Shown: positions 1 to 9,700 of the stretch, in pieces
Layout: each line of letters starts with the position of its first letter
How positions within the stretch are numbered: position 1 is the stretch's first letter
From: Acidobacteriota bacterium
Lineage (GTDB): Bacteria > Acidobacteriota > Terriglobia > Terriglobales > Acidobacteriaceae
DNA length: 36,741 nucleotides
Direction: 5' to 3'
NCBI GenBank assembly: GCA_003225005.1
Contig: QIAN01000236.1
Coordinates: forward strand, 1 to 36,741
The notes under the pieces: model-generated
Seen by the model: only the letters and a program-made list of their open reading frames with translations
What the model was told of the DNA's origin: nothing
Databases searched by the model: none
Position numbers and translations under genes: made by a program

Positions 1-2
1 AT

Positions 3-2477
3 GTGCAACTGACCACATTCAAGTCCTGGGAAGAAGTTGGACGTTGGTATGCGAGCTTGGAAAAAGATCGCCGCATGCCCTCGCCGGAAGTGCGCGCCAA
101 GGCCGAGGACTTAACCAAAGGACTGAACGGTGACCTGGAAAAGACCCAAGGCCTTTATGATTTCGTAGCGAAGAATTTCCGCTATGTAAGCCTGTCTTTG
201 GGCGTAGGCCGGTACCAGCCCCATTCGGCCGCAGACGTGCTTCATAACCAGTACGGCGACTGCAAGGATAAACACACGCTTCTCGAATCGCTGCTCGAAG
301 CGGAAGGGCTGCACGCATCATCGGTGCTAATCAACTCCAGTCGCAAGCTCGATCCCGACATGCCCTCGCCCTCGCAATTCGATCACGTCATCACGCTGCT
401 GCCGCTCGGCAAGGAAGAAGTCTGGATGGACACCACCAGCGAGGTGGCGCCTTTTCGCCTGCTGGCTTTCTCTCTGCGCAAAAAGCAGGCGCTGGTGATT
501 CCGGCCGACGGGACGCCTCATCTGGAAGAAACGCCGGACGATACTCCGACACCGGACAGTGAGCGCTCCGAGATCGACGGGAGAGTCAACGAACTCGGCA
601 AGCTAGAAGCGAAAGTGAACTACGTGTTTCGCGGGGACGAGGAACTATTGTTGCGCTCGATTTTCCGCCGCGTACCCCAGGCGCAATGGCAGCGTGTAGC
701 CGAAAACATCAACTCATCGCTGGGCGGAGGCGACATCACCAATTTGAAGATTAGCGATCCGGCCGCCACGCGCGAAGCCTTCACCCTGTCCTATAACGTT
801 TCCCGGGCAAACTTTCTTGACTGGTCCAAGAAGAAGTCGGAGATCGCGTTACCGCTCTCGCAGTTCAACCTGCCTGAACTCGACAGTGACGACGATGGGC
901 CGGATGCAGAGCCGCTCAAGCTGGGGCCGAAGGCGGAATATTTTTACAGCGTTAAGATCGAGCTTCCGGCGAAGTACACAGCGCGTGCGCCGCTCCCCTT
1001 CTCTCTCGAGCGAGACTATGCCGAGTACGAGGCCAGCTACAAAATTGAGGGCACCACTTTTATCGCGGGGCGCAAGCTCACTCTGCGACTGGAAGAGCTC
1101 CCCGCCGCCCGTGCTTCGGATTATCAGGCGTTTCGGCGAGCGGTGAGCGCTGATCTTGGCCAGCACCTTGCTGTGGAGAGCACGGTGGCCGGCGCGCCCA
1201 CAGTTCCTCCGGACACAAAGGCCGACGACTTGGTCGAGAGTGGCCGGGCGGCGATGAACAATGGCAACCTCGCACTCGCCATCGAACTTCTCAAACGCGC
1301 GACGGAAGTAGATGCAAAGAACAAATACGCCTGGTACGCGCTAGCCGTGGCGTATATGGGAGTCCGCCAGAACGACGCGGCCATTCGAGCGCTGCAGAAG
1401 CAAATTGAGATCAATCCCTACGATGAGTACGCCTACAATGCCCTGGGGCAGGCTTACTGGCAGCAGCGCAACTACGACGATGCCGCCACCGCGTTCCACA
1501 AGCAAATTGAAATCAATCCCTTGGATAAAAACGCGCACGCAGGTTTGGGGACGATGTATTCCGAGTGGCACAAGTACGATCGGGCCGCTCCTGAGCTCGA
1601 AAAGGCTGCTTCGCTGACTCCGGATAATGCCGCGCTGCAGGTGAGCCTCGGAGATGCCTACCTGAATCTTGGGCAGGACGAGAAAGCGTTAGCGACGTTC
1701 GACCACGCGATAGAAATCTCCGCCACGCCACTGGTGTGGAACAACATTGCTTACCAGCTGTCGCTGAAGAAGGAGCATCTGGAGCGCGCCCAGCAGTACT
1801 CCGAGTCCTCAGTCTCGGCCACGGCTGCGGCGTTGCGCAATCTGTCTCTCGACCGCCTTACGCAGCAGGACTTGCCGCTCGTGGCTTCGTTGATTGCGTA
1901 TTGGGACACGCTGGGTTGGGTCCATTTTGCCGAGGGCAATCTCGACCAAGCTGAGAAATATGTTTCTGCGGCCTGGGGATTGGGCCATCACGGTGAGGTG
2001 GGCGATCATCTGGGGCAAATTTACGAGAAACGCGGAGACAAAGATAAGGCCGAGCGCGCCTATGCGATCTCCTTGAGCGGACTGCGGCCCACCTCGGAAA
2101 CGCGAGGACGGTTGGCTGCCTTGCTGGGTGGCGATGCCAAAGTGGATGCCGCCGTGACGAAATACAGGGACGAACTGCAAAAGGTTCGCAGCATTGATCT
2201 TGGAAAAGTCGCCAAGGAAACGGGCAATGCAGAATTCTTCGTGCTACTCAGCCGGGGAACCAGTTCCACCGCCACCGTCGAAAGCGTGAAGTTCGTAAGC
2301 GGAGACGAGAAGCTGAAAAGCTTTAGCGAGGCCCTCCGCACCGCTGATTACCACCTGACATTTCCCGATGACACTCCGGTCAAGATTCTGCGACGCGGAA
2401 TCCTCTCCTGCTCGACAGCAACTGGCAACTGCATGTTCGTGCTCATGCTGCCGGATGATGTACGAACCGTGGACTGA
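3..2477 (+). CDS. Transglutaminase-like / TPR protein, 5' truncated by the window edge
   Basis: The frame is open at the left edge, so the true start lies upstream; the GTG at position 3 is only the first possible start inside the window. A transglutaminase-like core lies near residues 45-115, with the catalytic cysteine in the GDCKDK motif preceded by VGRYQPHSAADVL. Proteins of this type normally carry a DUF3857 domain in front, which is missing here because of the window edge. After a beta-rich central part, four to five TPR repeats occupy about residues 410-575, including two nearly identical units ending KQIEINP. The TPR part continues in weaker form to about 700. The role is unknown; in related bacteria such proteins are exported or periplasmic and TPRs mediate protein contacts. 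The amidase downstream converges on it with a 51-bp gap. Confidence 0.85.
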   Translation: MQLTTFKSWEEVGRWYASLEKDRRMPSPEVRAKAEDLTKGLNGDLEKTQGLYDFVAKNFRYVSLSLGVGRYQPHSAADVLHNQYGDCKDKHTLLESLLEAEGLHASSVLINSSRKLDPDMPSPSQFDHVITLLPLGKEEVWMDTTSEVAPFRLLAFSLRKKQALVIPADGTPHLEETPDDTPTPDSERSEIDGRVNELGKLEAKVNYVFRGDEELLLRSIFRRVPQAQWQRVAENINSSLGGGDITNLKISDPAATREAFTLSYNVSRANFLDWSKKKSEIALPLSQFNLPELDSDDDGPDAEPLKLGPKAEYFYSVKIELPAKYTARAPLPFSLERDYAEYEASYKIEGTTFIAGRKLTLRLEELPAARASDYQAFRRAVSADLGQHLAVESTVAGAPTVPPDTKADDLVESGRAAMNNGNLALAIELLKRATEVDAKNKYAWYALAVAYMGVRQNDAAIRALQKQIEINPYDEYAYNALGQAYWQQRNYDDAATAFHKQIEINPLDKNAHAGLGTMYSEWHKYDRAAPELEKAASLTPDNAALQVSLGDAYLNLGQDEKALATFDHAIEISATPLVWNNIAYQLSLKKEHLERAQQYSESSVSATAAALRNLSLDRLTQQDLPLVASLIAYWDTLGWVHFAEGNLDQAEKYVSAAWGLGHHGEVGDHLGQIYEKRGDKDKAERAYAISLSGLRPTSETRGRLAALLGGDAKVDAAVTKYRDELQKVRSIDLGKVAKETGNAEFFVLLSRGTSSTATVESVKFVSGDEKLKSFSEALRTADYHLTFPDDTPVKILRRGILSCSTATGNCMFVLMLPDDVRTVD

Positions 2478-2528
2478 GACCCTCCAGCGGAAAAAGGGGA
2501 CCGGTTTAATCATCTCTCTACGGTCCGC

Positions 2529-3908
2529 TTATGCCGCTCCATCGGCCTCATAGGCGTGCGCCAGTGACAGCACTAAATCTTCCCGCCAAGGCGGCCCCGC
2601 GATCTGCAGACCGATTGGCAATCCCGCGTGCGTAAACCCGCAGGCAACCGAAATGGTGGGCAATCCCCACACATTGAACGGTCGCGTGTTGCGCAGCAGT
2701 TTGAGTTCTGCCGGACGCAACGCATCCGGATTGGTCCTTAGTTCTTTAATGCTGGGCGCTGGCATGGGTATGGTGGGAGTGACTATCAAATCCACGGTTG
2801 CGAAGATCTCATGAATGCCCCGGCGGGCTTGTTCCAGCTCGCGGCGGCGCTGCATGTAGTCGACAGCTGAAACCTTGGCCCCGGAGAGGATGCGGTGCAG
2901 AGTTTCCGGCTGATATAGTTCCGGTGTCTTGGCGACATTTTCCGCGTGGTAGGCATAGGATTCGGCTTTTTGCAGCGTCCGGTCCTCCTCGACCGGCAGT
3001 TGTATTTCATGCACTCCTGTGACGAGCGTTTGGATTACCAGCAGTGCTTGCTCCACGGCGGCGGCGACTTCGGGGTCAAGATTGTCATAGAAATGGGAGC
3101 GTGGCACGCCCACGCGGAAGCGGTTCGGGCTTTCGGCGGCCGCAGACACGTAATCGCATACCGGAACATCCGAGGTGGTAAGGTCGGCGGGATCGTATCC
3201 TGCGATGGCCTCGAGCACAGCAGCGGCATCGCCCACGGTCGCAGCCAGCGGTCCAACATGGTCCAGCGACCGCGACAGCGGAATTATTCCGCTGCTCGAA
3301 ACCCGGCCATACGTGGGCTTAAAGCCAACGCAGCCGCAGAGAGCGGCAGGCTCGCGAATGGAGCCAGCCGTATCGGTCCCGATCGCCGCATAACACAGCC
3401 CGGCGGCGACGGCAGCCGCTGATCCGCCCGATGATCCTCCAGCGATGTGCCCCGTCGCCCAGGGATTGTGAACGTCGCCGAAGAAACTTATTAGCGAGCT
3501 GCCGCCGTAGGCGAACTCGTGCAGGTTGTTCTTGCCAAGAATCACCGCGCCCGCTTGTTTGAGCCGCCGCACGACTTCCGCATCTGCCACCGGTACGTGA
3601 TCTTTGTACAAGGCGCTGGCGGCGGTGGTCCGAGTTCCCGCAGTATCGATCTGATCTTTGAGCGCGATGGGAATGCCGTGCAGCGGTCCTCGCCACTCAC
3701 CGCGCGCGATTTCAGCTTCTGCAGCCCGCGCTTCCGCGAGGGCGGATTCCCCGGTGACGGTGATAAAGGCATTCAGTGTGGGATTGAGTTTCTCAATGCG
3801 ATCTAGGCAATCCCGAGTCAGTTCGACCGGAGAAACTTGCTTGCGCCGCAGACGCGGGGCAAGCTCGGCGATCGTTTCTAAGTTCGGCATCGGCACGGCG
3901 GCATTCAT
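2529..3908 (-). CDS. Amidase-signature family protein (GatA-like amidase)
   Basis: A 459-aa amidase of the GatA/AmiE-signature superfamily, which hydrolyses amide bonds using a Ser-cisSer-Lys triad. The triad is visible: Lys84 in IALKDQID, Ser159 in the GGSSGGS loop and nucleophile Ser183 in DTAGSIREP. The 24- and 75-residue spacings match the family. The open frame continues upstream to 4511, but that part is antisense to the aldehyde dehydrogenase and lacks homology, so I start at the ATG at 3908 (MNAAVPMPN); the ATG at 3890 is an alternative. No clear Shine-Dalgarno is seen. There are no gatB or gatC genes nearby, so a free-standing amidase is more likely than the tRNA amidotransferase subunit. 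It is divergent from the aldehyde dehydrogenase with 99 bp between starts; the substrate cannot be told. Confidence 0.9.
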   Translation of the reverse strand: MNAAVPMPNLETIAELAPRLRRKQVSPVELTRDCLDRIEKLNPTLNAFITVTGESALAEARAAEAEIARGEWRGPLHGIPIALKDQIDTAGTRTTAASALYKDHVPVADAEVVRRLKQAGAVILGKNNLHEFAYGGSSLISFFGDVHNPWATGHIAGGSSGGSAAAVAAGLCYAAIGTDTAGSIREPAALCGCVGFKPTYGRVSSSGIIPLSRSLDHVGPLAATVGDAAAVLEAIAGYDPADLTTSDVPVCDYVSAAAESPNRFRVGVPRSHFYDNLDPEVAAAVEQALLVIQTLVTGVHEIQLPVEEDRTLQKAESYAYHAENVAKTPELYQPETLHRILSGAKVSAVDYMQRRRELEQARRGIHEIFATVDLIVTPTIPMPAPSIKELRTNPDALRPAELKLLRNTRPFNVWGLPTISVACGFTHAGLPIGLQIAGPPWREDLVLSLAHAYEADGAA

Positions 3909-3967
3909 TGTAGTGGACAACTGGAAGCGATCCGCTCCGCAGAAAAATGCAACCCCCAGCCAAGGCC

Positions 3968-3973
3968 TATAAT
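3968..3973 (+). promoter_or_regulatory. Candidate -10 box (TATAAT) for the aldehyde dehydrogenase gene
   Basis: A perfect TATAAT lies 34 bp upstream of the aldehyde dehydrogenase ATG, in the divergent spacer with the amidase. No good TTGACA-like -35 is seen at 16-18 bp, so this rests on the -10 match and position only. Confidence 0.4.
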
Positions 3974-4007
3974 CAAAACCGCAGTTCGCGCGAAGGAGGT
4001 CCCAACC

Positions 4008-5453
4008 ATGGCGGAAATGACGAACGTCCCAGTCGCAACCCACGGTTACTTTGTCGACGGCCGTTGGGTGGAAGACGGCGACATCGTCGAAGTCCGCAGT
4101 CCCTTCGATGGCAGCGTCGTAGGGCGAGTCGTCGAAGGACGTCGAGAGCATGCCGAGGCTGCCATCGCAGCTGCCGTCAAGGCCTTTGGCACCACCCGCC
4201 GCCTGCCTGCGTTCGAACGGCAGCGAGTATTGCGCCGCGTGGCTCGATCGATTGCCGAGCGCAAAGACGAATTTTCGCGCACTCTGGCGCAAGAAGCTGG
4301 CAAGCCAATCAAAGCGGCGCGCATGGAAGTGGATCGCGCGGTTTTCACTTTTAATGTCGCTGCGGAAGAGAGCACCCGGATTTACGGCGAATACATCCCG
4401 CTCGACTGGCAGGAATACACAGCCGGCCGCTGGGGCATGGTGCGGCGTTTTCCTCTGGGGCCGATTGCAGGCATCACCCCTTTTAATTTTCCTCTCAATC
4501 TGGTCGCCCACAAAGTGGCTCCCGCGATCGCCGCCGGGTGCCCCATGGTTTTAAAGCCCGCACCGCAGACCCCGCTGTGCTCGTTGCTTCTAGCCGAATG
4601 CGTGCAACATGCGGGGTGGCCGGACGGCGGTCTGAATGTTTTGCCACTCTCCAACGAAGACGCCGCTCTTCTGGTCACCGACGATCGCATCAAGCTCATC
4701 AGTTTCACGGGCAGTGTGCCGGTTGGTTGGGACATCAAGCGCCGCGCCGGAAAAAAGAAAGTGGTGCTTGAGCTGGGAGGCAACGCGGGAGTAATCGTGC
4801 ACGACGACGCTGACTTGGCCTACGCGGCCGAGCGCTGCGTCGCGGGAGGCTTCGGCTACGCCGGCCAGACCTGCATTTCCGTACAGCGCATTCTGGTGGA
4901 GCACTCTGTGTACGGCAAGTTTGCCGATCTTCTCGTTGCCGGCGTCAAGAGCCTGAAGACTGGCGATCCCGTCGAGGAATCCACCGACGTCGGTCCGCTC
5001 ATCCGGGAAAGCGATGCCATCCGTGCTGTCGCTTGGATCGAAGAGGCTGTCCGTGCGGGGGCCCGCCTGCTCTGCGGAGGTACCCGCAAAGGCTCGATCC
5101 TGGAGCCGACCGTGCTGACGGGCACCCGGCCTGAAATGAAAGTCAATTGTCAGGAGATTTTTGCCCCGGTGGTGACCGTCGAACCCTACAGGAATTTCGA
5201 CGACGCGCTCCGCCAGATCAATAATTCTTCCTTCGGTTTGCAAGCCGGTATCTTCACCCGCGATGTGAAGCTGCTCTTTCAAGCCTACGACGAGCTGGAA
5301 GTCGGCGGCCTGATTGCCGGAGACGTTCCATCATTCCGCATTGATCACATGCCCTACGGCGGGGTCAAGGACTCCGGCCTGGGACGCGAGGGACTGCGCT
5401 ACGCGATCGAGGAAATGACTGAGCCCAAACTCTTGGTGATGAACTTGCGTTGA
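4008..5453 (+). CDS. NAD(P)-dependent aldehyde dehydrogenase family protein
   Basis: A 481-aa member of the aldehyde dehydrogenase superfamily, oxidising an aldehyde to its acid with NAD(P)+ in the cytoplasm. The catalytic set is complete: Asn160 in TPFNFPLN, the cofactor lysine in VLKPAPQTP, FTGSVPVG in the Rossmann part, Glu255 in LELGGNAG and the nucleophile Cys289 in GYAGQTCIS. The C-terminal PYGGVKDSGLGREG motif is also present. The overall pattern resembles lactaldehyde/phosphonoformaldehyde/succinate-semialdehyde-type enzymes, but the substrate is not decidable. The start is fixed by a strong ribosome binding site, AAGGAGGT at 3993-4000, seven bases before the ATG. The divergent amidase might supply a carboxylate or amine-derived aldehyde in one pathway, which is a guess from position alone. 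Confidence 0.93.
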   Translation: MAEMTNVPVATHGYFVDGRWVEDGDIVEVRSPFDGSVVGRVVEGRREHAEAAIAAAVKAFGTTRRLPAFERQRVLRRVARSIAERKDEFSRTLAQEAGKPIKAARMEVDRAVFTFNVAAEESTRIYGEYIPLDWQEYTAGRWGMVRRFPLGPIAGITPFNFPLNLVAHKVAPAIAAGCPMVLKPAPQTPLCSLLLAECVQHAGWPDGGLNVLPLSNEDAALLVTDDRIKLISFTGSVPVGWDIKRRAGKKKVVLELGGNAGVIVHDDADLAYAAERCVAGGFGYAGQTCISVQRILVEHSVYGKFADLLVAGVKSLKTGDPVEESTDVGPLIRESDAIRAVAWIEEAVRAGARLLCGGTRKGSILEPTVLTGTRPEMKVNCQEIFAPVVTVEPYRNFDDALRQINNSSFGLQAGIFTRDVKLLFQAYDELEVGGLIAGDVPSFRIDHMPYGGVKDSGLGREGLRYAIEEMTEPKLLVMNLR

Positions 5454-5597
5454 GCGCTTTGACTGTCATGGGACCAGTCGACGCGCTTCTTCTGGTAAAA
5501 CCTTCTGCCGGATGGCGAGGAACGCGAATTTGAGCGCGCAGAAACCAGTCGGTCACTTTCAAGCCCGAGAAAATGTTTCCACTTGTCGCCTGGATGC

Positions 5598-5626
5598 GCG
5601 ACAAAACTTAACGGAGTATTTATAAT
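5598..5626 (+). promoter_or_regulatory. Candidate sigma-70-type promoter of the act/cox block
   Basis: GCGACA (5598-5603), a 17-bp spacer and a perfect TATAAT (5621-5626) lie about 115 bp before actA, in the 288-bp spacer that opens the respiratory cluster. The leader between promoter and start contains an imperfect hairpin at 5679-5701 (CCCT-T-CAC paired with GTGAGGG). The rest of the 5454-5741 spacer shows no gene. Confidence 0.45.
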
Positions 5627-5741
5627 CGCCTGTTTTTATATTGGCGTTCGTCGAAGCTGATGGTGATCTCGCTGTTTACCCTTCACTGAACTCGGTGAGG
5701 GAAGTAGCACTGACTCGCTGGCTCATCTGAACTTCATACGC

Positions 5742-6440
5742 ATGTCGCAGATTTTTCATCGCAGCACCAACACCTTGTCCCGGGCCACAATTTTTGGCGC
5801 GGTATTTGTGGTTGCCGCGCTGTTGTGGGTTGCCATGGAGGTCCAGCGCTCTTCTTACGTTACTTATGCCGGCGTGCGGAAGCCTCAGCCCGTCCCCTTC
5901 AGCCATCAGCACCATGTGACTGGGCTAGGCATTGACTGCCGCTATTGCCACACTTCGGTGGAGATTTCCAGCTTCGCTGGCATTCCCCCGACCAAGACCT
6001 GCATGAATTGCCACTCGCAGATCTGGAGCAATGCGCAACTGCTCGAGCCGGTGCGGGCCAGTTATCGCAGCGGCGAGTCGCTACAGTGGACGCGGGTGAA
6101 CCAGCTTCCGGACTTTGTGTATTTCAATCACAGCATCCACATCAACAAGGGTGTCGGCTGCAACACCTGTCACGGACCCGTGGATCAGATGCCGTTGATG
6201 TATCAGCAGGCTTCATTGCAGATGGAGTGGTGTCTCCAATGCCATCGCGCACCCGAAGGTAATTTGCGGCCGCGATCGCAGGTTTTCAACATGCGCTACC
6301 AGCAGCCGACCAGTGCGAACCCGGTCGTGGTAGAGGGGAAGAGTTATAGCGATCAGGCCACTCTGGGCAAGGACTTGGTCGAGAAATATAAAGTGCGCAG
6401 CGTACTGGATATCACCAGTTGCAACACGTGTCACCGATGA
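5742..6440 (+). CDS. actA: Alternative complex III subunit ActA, membrane-anchored pentaheme cytochrome c
   Basis: A 232-aa multiheme cytochrome of alternative complex III, the quinol:electron-acceptor oxidoreductase that replaces the bc1 complex in many bacteria. Five CxxCH heme-c motifs are visible, starting at residues 66 (CRYCH), 87 (CMNCH), 140 (CNTCH), 164 (CLQCH) and 227 (CNTCH); the last ends one residue before the C-terminus. A single N-terminal membrane segment (about 15-33) would export and anchor it. Additional His residues such as HQHH (55-58) and HSIH (130-133) can serve as distal heme ligands. Five hemes and one anchor are the expected ActA make-up. No clear ribosome binding site precedes the ATG. 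It is first in the cluster and 169 bp before actB. Confidence 0.95.
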   Translation: MSQIFHRSTNTLSRATIFGAVFVVAALLWVAMEVQRSSYVTYAGVRKPQPVPFSHQHHVTGLGIDCRYCHTSVEISSFAGIPPTKTCMNCHSQIWSNAQLLEPVRASYRSGESLQWTRVNQLPDFVYFNHSIHINKGVGCNTCHGPVDQMPLMYQQASLQMEWCLQCHRAPEGNLRPRSQVFNMRYQQPTSANPVVVEGKSYSDQATLGKDLVEKYKVRSVLDITSCNTCHR

Positions 6441-6496
6441 TTATGACCAGCCGCTTTGGCAGACCGCGAGACCTATGGTCAGGTGGGCGGGGAGGA

Positions 6497-6550
6497 GGGC
6501 ACGGTTTCAGCCGTGCCCTGCAGTGAGGTCGCAAGGGGCTTTTAGCCTCT
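6497..6550 (+). repeat. Paired-hairpin intergenic repeat, copy 1 (actA-actB spacer)
   Basis: Two hairpins in a row: GGGCACGG-TTTCAG-CCGTGCCC (6497-6518, perfect 8-bp stem) and AGGGGCT-TTT-AGCCTCT (6534-6550, one G-T pair), the latter followed by GAG. The same two-part arrangement recurs at 9701-9760. It resembles the REP-like hairpin repeats common in acidobacterial spacers. It could shape mRNA processing between actA and actB. Confidence 0.6.
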
Positions 6551-6609
6551 GAGCCAAGCCCGTGACTGCTCCTTGATAGGGTTGCGACGGAATTCACACG
6601 ACGACGGCA

Positions 6610-9600
6610 ATGAAGATGGACGAGCCCAACAAAGTCGGGTTGCGGGAGAACAAGCGCGAGGACGTTTGCCCCAGCAAGAAGGGCAAGTTAGATCTGAAAT
6701 CCGTCCGCGCGCAAATCGAGCAAGCCGCCGACGAAAAGACTGGCCCGGAATATTGGCGCAGCCTGGAAGAACTTGCGGGCAGCGCCGATTTCCAGGAAGC
6801 CTTGCACCGCGAATTTCCTAAAGGCGCCTCCGAGTGGGTGGATTCAGTCTCGCGCCGCGGCTTTCTCAAGGTAATGGGCGCGTCGCTGGGCCTGGCTGGC
6901 ATGATCGGCTGCGTGCGCCTGCCGCTTGAGCCGATTGTTCCCTACGTACGCCAACCGGAGGAAGTGATCCCCGGCCGTCCGATGTTTTATGCCACCGCCG
7001 TAACCCTCGGCGGCTATGCTAGCCCGGTGCTGGTGGAAAGCCACCTGGGACGCCCCACGAAAATTGAAGGCAACGATCAACATCCAGCATCGCTCGGCGG
7101 CACCGACATTTTCGCGCAGGCATCGATTCTCACCATGTACGACCCGGACCGCTCGCAGAGCGTCATGTCGATGGGCGACCAGCGCTCCTGGCAGTCGTTT
7201 CTGACTGCAATGCGCGGACCTCTGAATGCGCAGAAAGCGCTGCAGGGCGTAGGCATTCGTATTCTGACGCCGTCAATTTCTTCGCCCACGCTCGCCGATC
7301 AGTTGCGCAACTTCCTGAAGGTTTATCCGCAGGCCAAGTGGCATGTCTACGAGCCGCTGAATCGTGACAACCGGCTCGAAGGAGCGAAGCTGCCCTTCGG
7401 CGAGCCGGTTGAAACGCGCTACAACCTAGAAGCCGCGGACGTGATCATCTCGCTGGACGCCGACTTTCTCTACGCCGGATTCCCCGGCAACGTCCGCTAC
7501 ATTCGCGATTTCGCAAAACGCCGCAATCCCGAGGACAACATGAACCGGCTGTACGTCATCGAGAGCACGCCGAGTTCGACGGGGGCGAAGGCGGATCACC
7601 GGCTGCCGCTAAGGGCGGTTGATATTGAGTGGTTCGCGCGAGCTCTTGCCGGAGCGCTTGGGCTTGACGCCGGTGTGCCCGATTTGACGGGAGAAGTGGC
7701 CAAACATGCGGATTTCCTGGCGGGTCTGGTTCGAGACCTCGAAGCGCACGGCGGAGCTAGCGTGGTGCTTGCTGGCGACCCCCAACCTCCCGTTGTGCAC
7801 GCGCTGGCTCATGCGATCAATGCCAAACTAGGCAATGTCGGTAAGACGCTGTTTTACGGCGACCCCGTAGATGCCAATCCGGTCAATCAAGCTGAGTCGA
7901 TGAAAGACCTGGTCGCCGACATGCGCGGCGGTAAGGTGGATTTGCTGGTGATTCTGGGCGGGAACCCAGCCTACGACGCCCCCGCCGATCTCGACTTCGC
8001 CGACCTGCTTAAGAGCAATAAGGTTTCGCTGCGCGTGCATCTAGGCCTCTACCAGAATGAAACCGCCGATTTGTCTCACTGGCACGTCAATCAGACGCAT
8101 GAACTCGAAGCCTGGGGCGATGCCCGCGCATATGACGGAACGGTCAGCATCATTCAGCCGTTGATCGCTCCCCTTTACAACGGCAAAAGCGCGCATGAAT
8201 TTGTCGCGCTGCTCTCCGGGCAGGCTGATGCGACGGGCTACGATTTGGTGCGCGGTTACTGGCAGAAACAACAATCTGGTGGAGACTTCGAAGCATTCTG
8301 GCGCAAGTCGCTGCACGATGGCTGGATCGAAGGCACCGCATTTACTAGCAAGCAAGTCGGCACGAAAGCAAACCATCTTCCGCTGGCGACCAAGCTCGAT
8401 GAGAACGCCCTCGAGCTCAACATCCGCCGCGATCCCACCGTTTACGCCGGCCAATTCTCCAACAACGGCTGGCTGCAGGAACTGCCCAAGCCGATGACTA
8501 AGCTCACCTGGGACAATGCCGCTCTCATCGGTCCCAAGATGGCGGGCCGGCTCGAGATCAAGACAGAGGACGTCGTCGAACTGGAACTGAATGGCAGGAA
8601 AGTCACCGGCCCAGTTTGGATTCAGGCCGGCCATCCCGACAACTCTGTCACCGTTTTCGTTGGCTATGGACGCCGCCGCGCTGGCCGCGTGGGAACCGCG
8701 CTGGGTTTCGACGCCTATTCGTTGCGCACAACCGCCGCGCCATGGTTCGCAACCGGTTTGCAAATACGCAAGACCGGCGAAACCTATAAGCTCGCCTCGA
8801 CCCAGGGCTACCAGACGATGGACACGCCCAACGGCGACACGCGTCCTCTGGTCCGCGAAACCACCCTGGAGGAATACCGCAAAGAGCCAAGCTTCGCGAA
8901 AGAAGAAGAGCCGGCACCGGGCCTGACTCTCTACCAGCCCTATCCCTACAAAGAAGAAGATTATGCCTGGGGCATGACCATTGATCTGAACTCCTGCGTG
9001 GGCTGCAACAACTGCATGCTGGCCTGCCAGTCGGAGAACAACATCGCTGTGGTCGGTAAAGAGCAAACCGTGATCGGCCGCCACATGCACTGGCTTCGTG
9101 TCGACGCCTACTACCAGGGCGACCGCGACAATCCCAAGGCGTTCTTCCAGCCAGTGCCGTGCATGCATTGCGAAAACGCGCCCTGCGAAGTCGTGTGTCC
9201 GGTGGGCGCGACCAATCACTCCAGCGAAGGCCTGAACGATATGGTCTACAACCGCTGCGTGGGCACTCGCTACTGCTCGAATAATTGCCCGTACAAAGTG
9301 CGTCGCTTCAACTTTTTCCTCTTCCAGGATTGGGAGACGCCGCAGTACAAGATGATGCGCAATCCTGACGTCAGCGTGCGCAGCCGCGGCGTCATGGAAA
9401 AGTGCACATACTGCGTGCAGCGCATCAATGAGCGCCGCATCGATGCCGAGCGCGAAGACCGCAAGATCAACGACAGCCAGCACGCAGACGAATTGCAGAC
9501 CGCCTGCCAGCAGTCATGCCCGGCGGCCGCCATTATCTTCGGCAACATCAATGATCCCAACAGTAAGGTTTCGAAATTGAAAGCCGAGGCGCGAAATTAC

Positions 9601-9684
9601 AGTTTGCTGGGCGAACTCAATACCCGGCCGCGAACAACGTACCTCGCGGAAGTCAGTAACCCAAATCCGGAGCTGAAGTCGTAA
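6610..9684 (+). CDS. actB: Alternative complex III subunit ActB (molybdopterin-oxidoreductase-like domain fused to Fe-S domain)
   Basis: A 1024-aa fused subunit. An N-terminal stretch of about 80 residues precedes a twin-arginine motif, SRRGFLK; this late position is the hallmark of the 'TAT-variant-translocated molybdopterin oxidoreductase' family. Residues about 110-770 form the molybdopterin-oxidoreductase-like domain; in characterised complexes this domain holds no Mo cofactor. Residues about 790-1000 form a ferredoxin-like domain with four Cys clusters: CVGCNNCMLAC, CMHCENAPCEVVC, CVGTRYCSNNC and CTYC...CQQSC. The third has Thr where a fourth Cys would be, consistent with one 3Fe-4S and three 4Fe-4S clusters. 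It passes electrons from the quinol-oxidising membrane subunits towards the cytochromes. ATG 6610 is used; ATG 6616 is equally possible. Both flanking spacers carry the hairpin repeat. Confidence 0.96.
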   Translation: MKMDEPNKVGLRENKREDVCPSKKGKLDLKSVRAQIEQAADEKTGPEYWRSLEELAGSADFQEALHREFPKGASEWVDSVSRRGFLKVMGASLGLAGMIGCVRLPLEPIVPYVRQPEEVIPGRPMFYATAVTLGGYASPVLVESHLGRPTKIEGNDQHPASLGGTDIFAQASILTMYDPDRSQSVMSMGDQRSWQSFLTAMRGPLNAQKALQGVGIRILTPSISSPTLADQLRNFLKVYPQAKWHVYEPLNRDNRLEGAKLPFGEPVETRYNLEAADVIISLDADFLYAGFPGNVRYIRDFAKRRNPEDNMNRLYVIESTPSSTGAKADHRLPLRAVDIEWFARALAGALGLDAGVPDLTGEVAKHADFLAGLVRDLEAHGGASVVLAGDPQPPVVHALAHAINAKLGNVGKTLFYGDPVDANPVNQAESMKDLVADMRGGKVDLLVILGGNPAYDAPADLDFADLLKSNKVSLRVHLGLYQNETADLSHWHVNQTHELEAWGDARAYDGTVSIIQPLIAPLYNGKSAHEFVALLSGQADATGYDLVRGYWQKQQSGGDFEAFWRKSLHDGWIEGTAFTSKQVGTKANHLPLATKLDENALELNIRRDPTVYAGQFSNNGWLQELPKPMTKLTWDNAALIGPKMAGRLEIKTEDVVELELNGRKVTGPVWIQAGHPDNSVTVFVGYGRRRAGRVGTALGFDAYSLRTTAAPWFATGLQIRKTGETYKLASTQGYQTMDTPNGDTRPLVRETTLEEYRKEPSFAKEEEPAPGLTLYQPYPYKEEDYAWGMTIDLNSCVGCNNCMLACQSENNIAVVGKEQTVIGRHMHWLRVDAYYQGDRDNPKAFFQPVPCMHCENAPCEVVCPVGATNHSSEGLNDMVYNRCVGTRYCSNNCPYKVRRFNFFLFQDWETPQYKMMRNPDVSVRSRGVMEKCTYCVQRINERRIDAEREDRKINDSQHADELQTACQQSCPAAAIIFGNINDPNSKVSKLKAEARNYSLLGELNTRPRTTYLAEVSNPNPELKS

Positions 9685-9700
9685 GCCGGAGAATTTGAAG

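Noticed and set aside
2498..2526. Terminator between the TPR and amidase genes (GGACCG...CGGTCC)
   Set aside because: Only six pairs with a 17-base loop and no T-run; too weak to call, although the convergent position would fit.
3909..4511. N-terminal extension of the amidase frame
   Set aside because: It is antisense to the aldehyde dehydrogenase start and has no family similarity; the amidase homology begins at MPNLETIAEL.
8041..9483. 480-codon open frame antisense to actB
   Set aside because: It lies entirely opposite a strongly conserved Fe-S region; its composition is that of a shadow frame in GC-rich DNA and no domain is recognisable.
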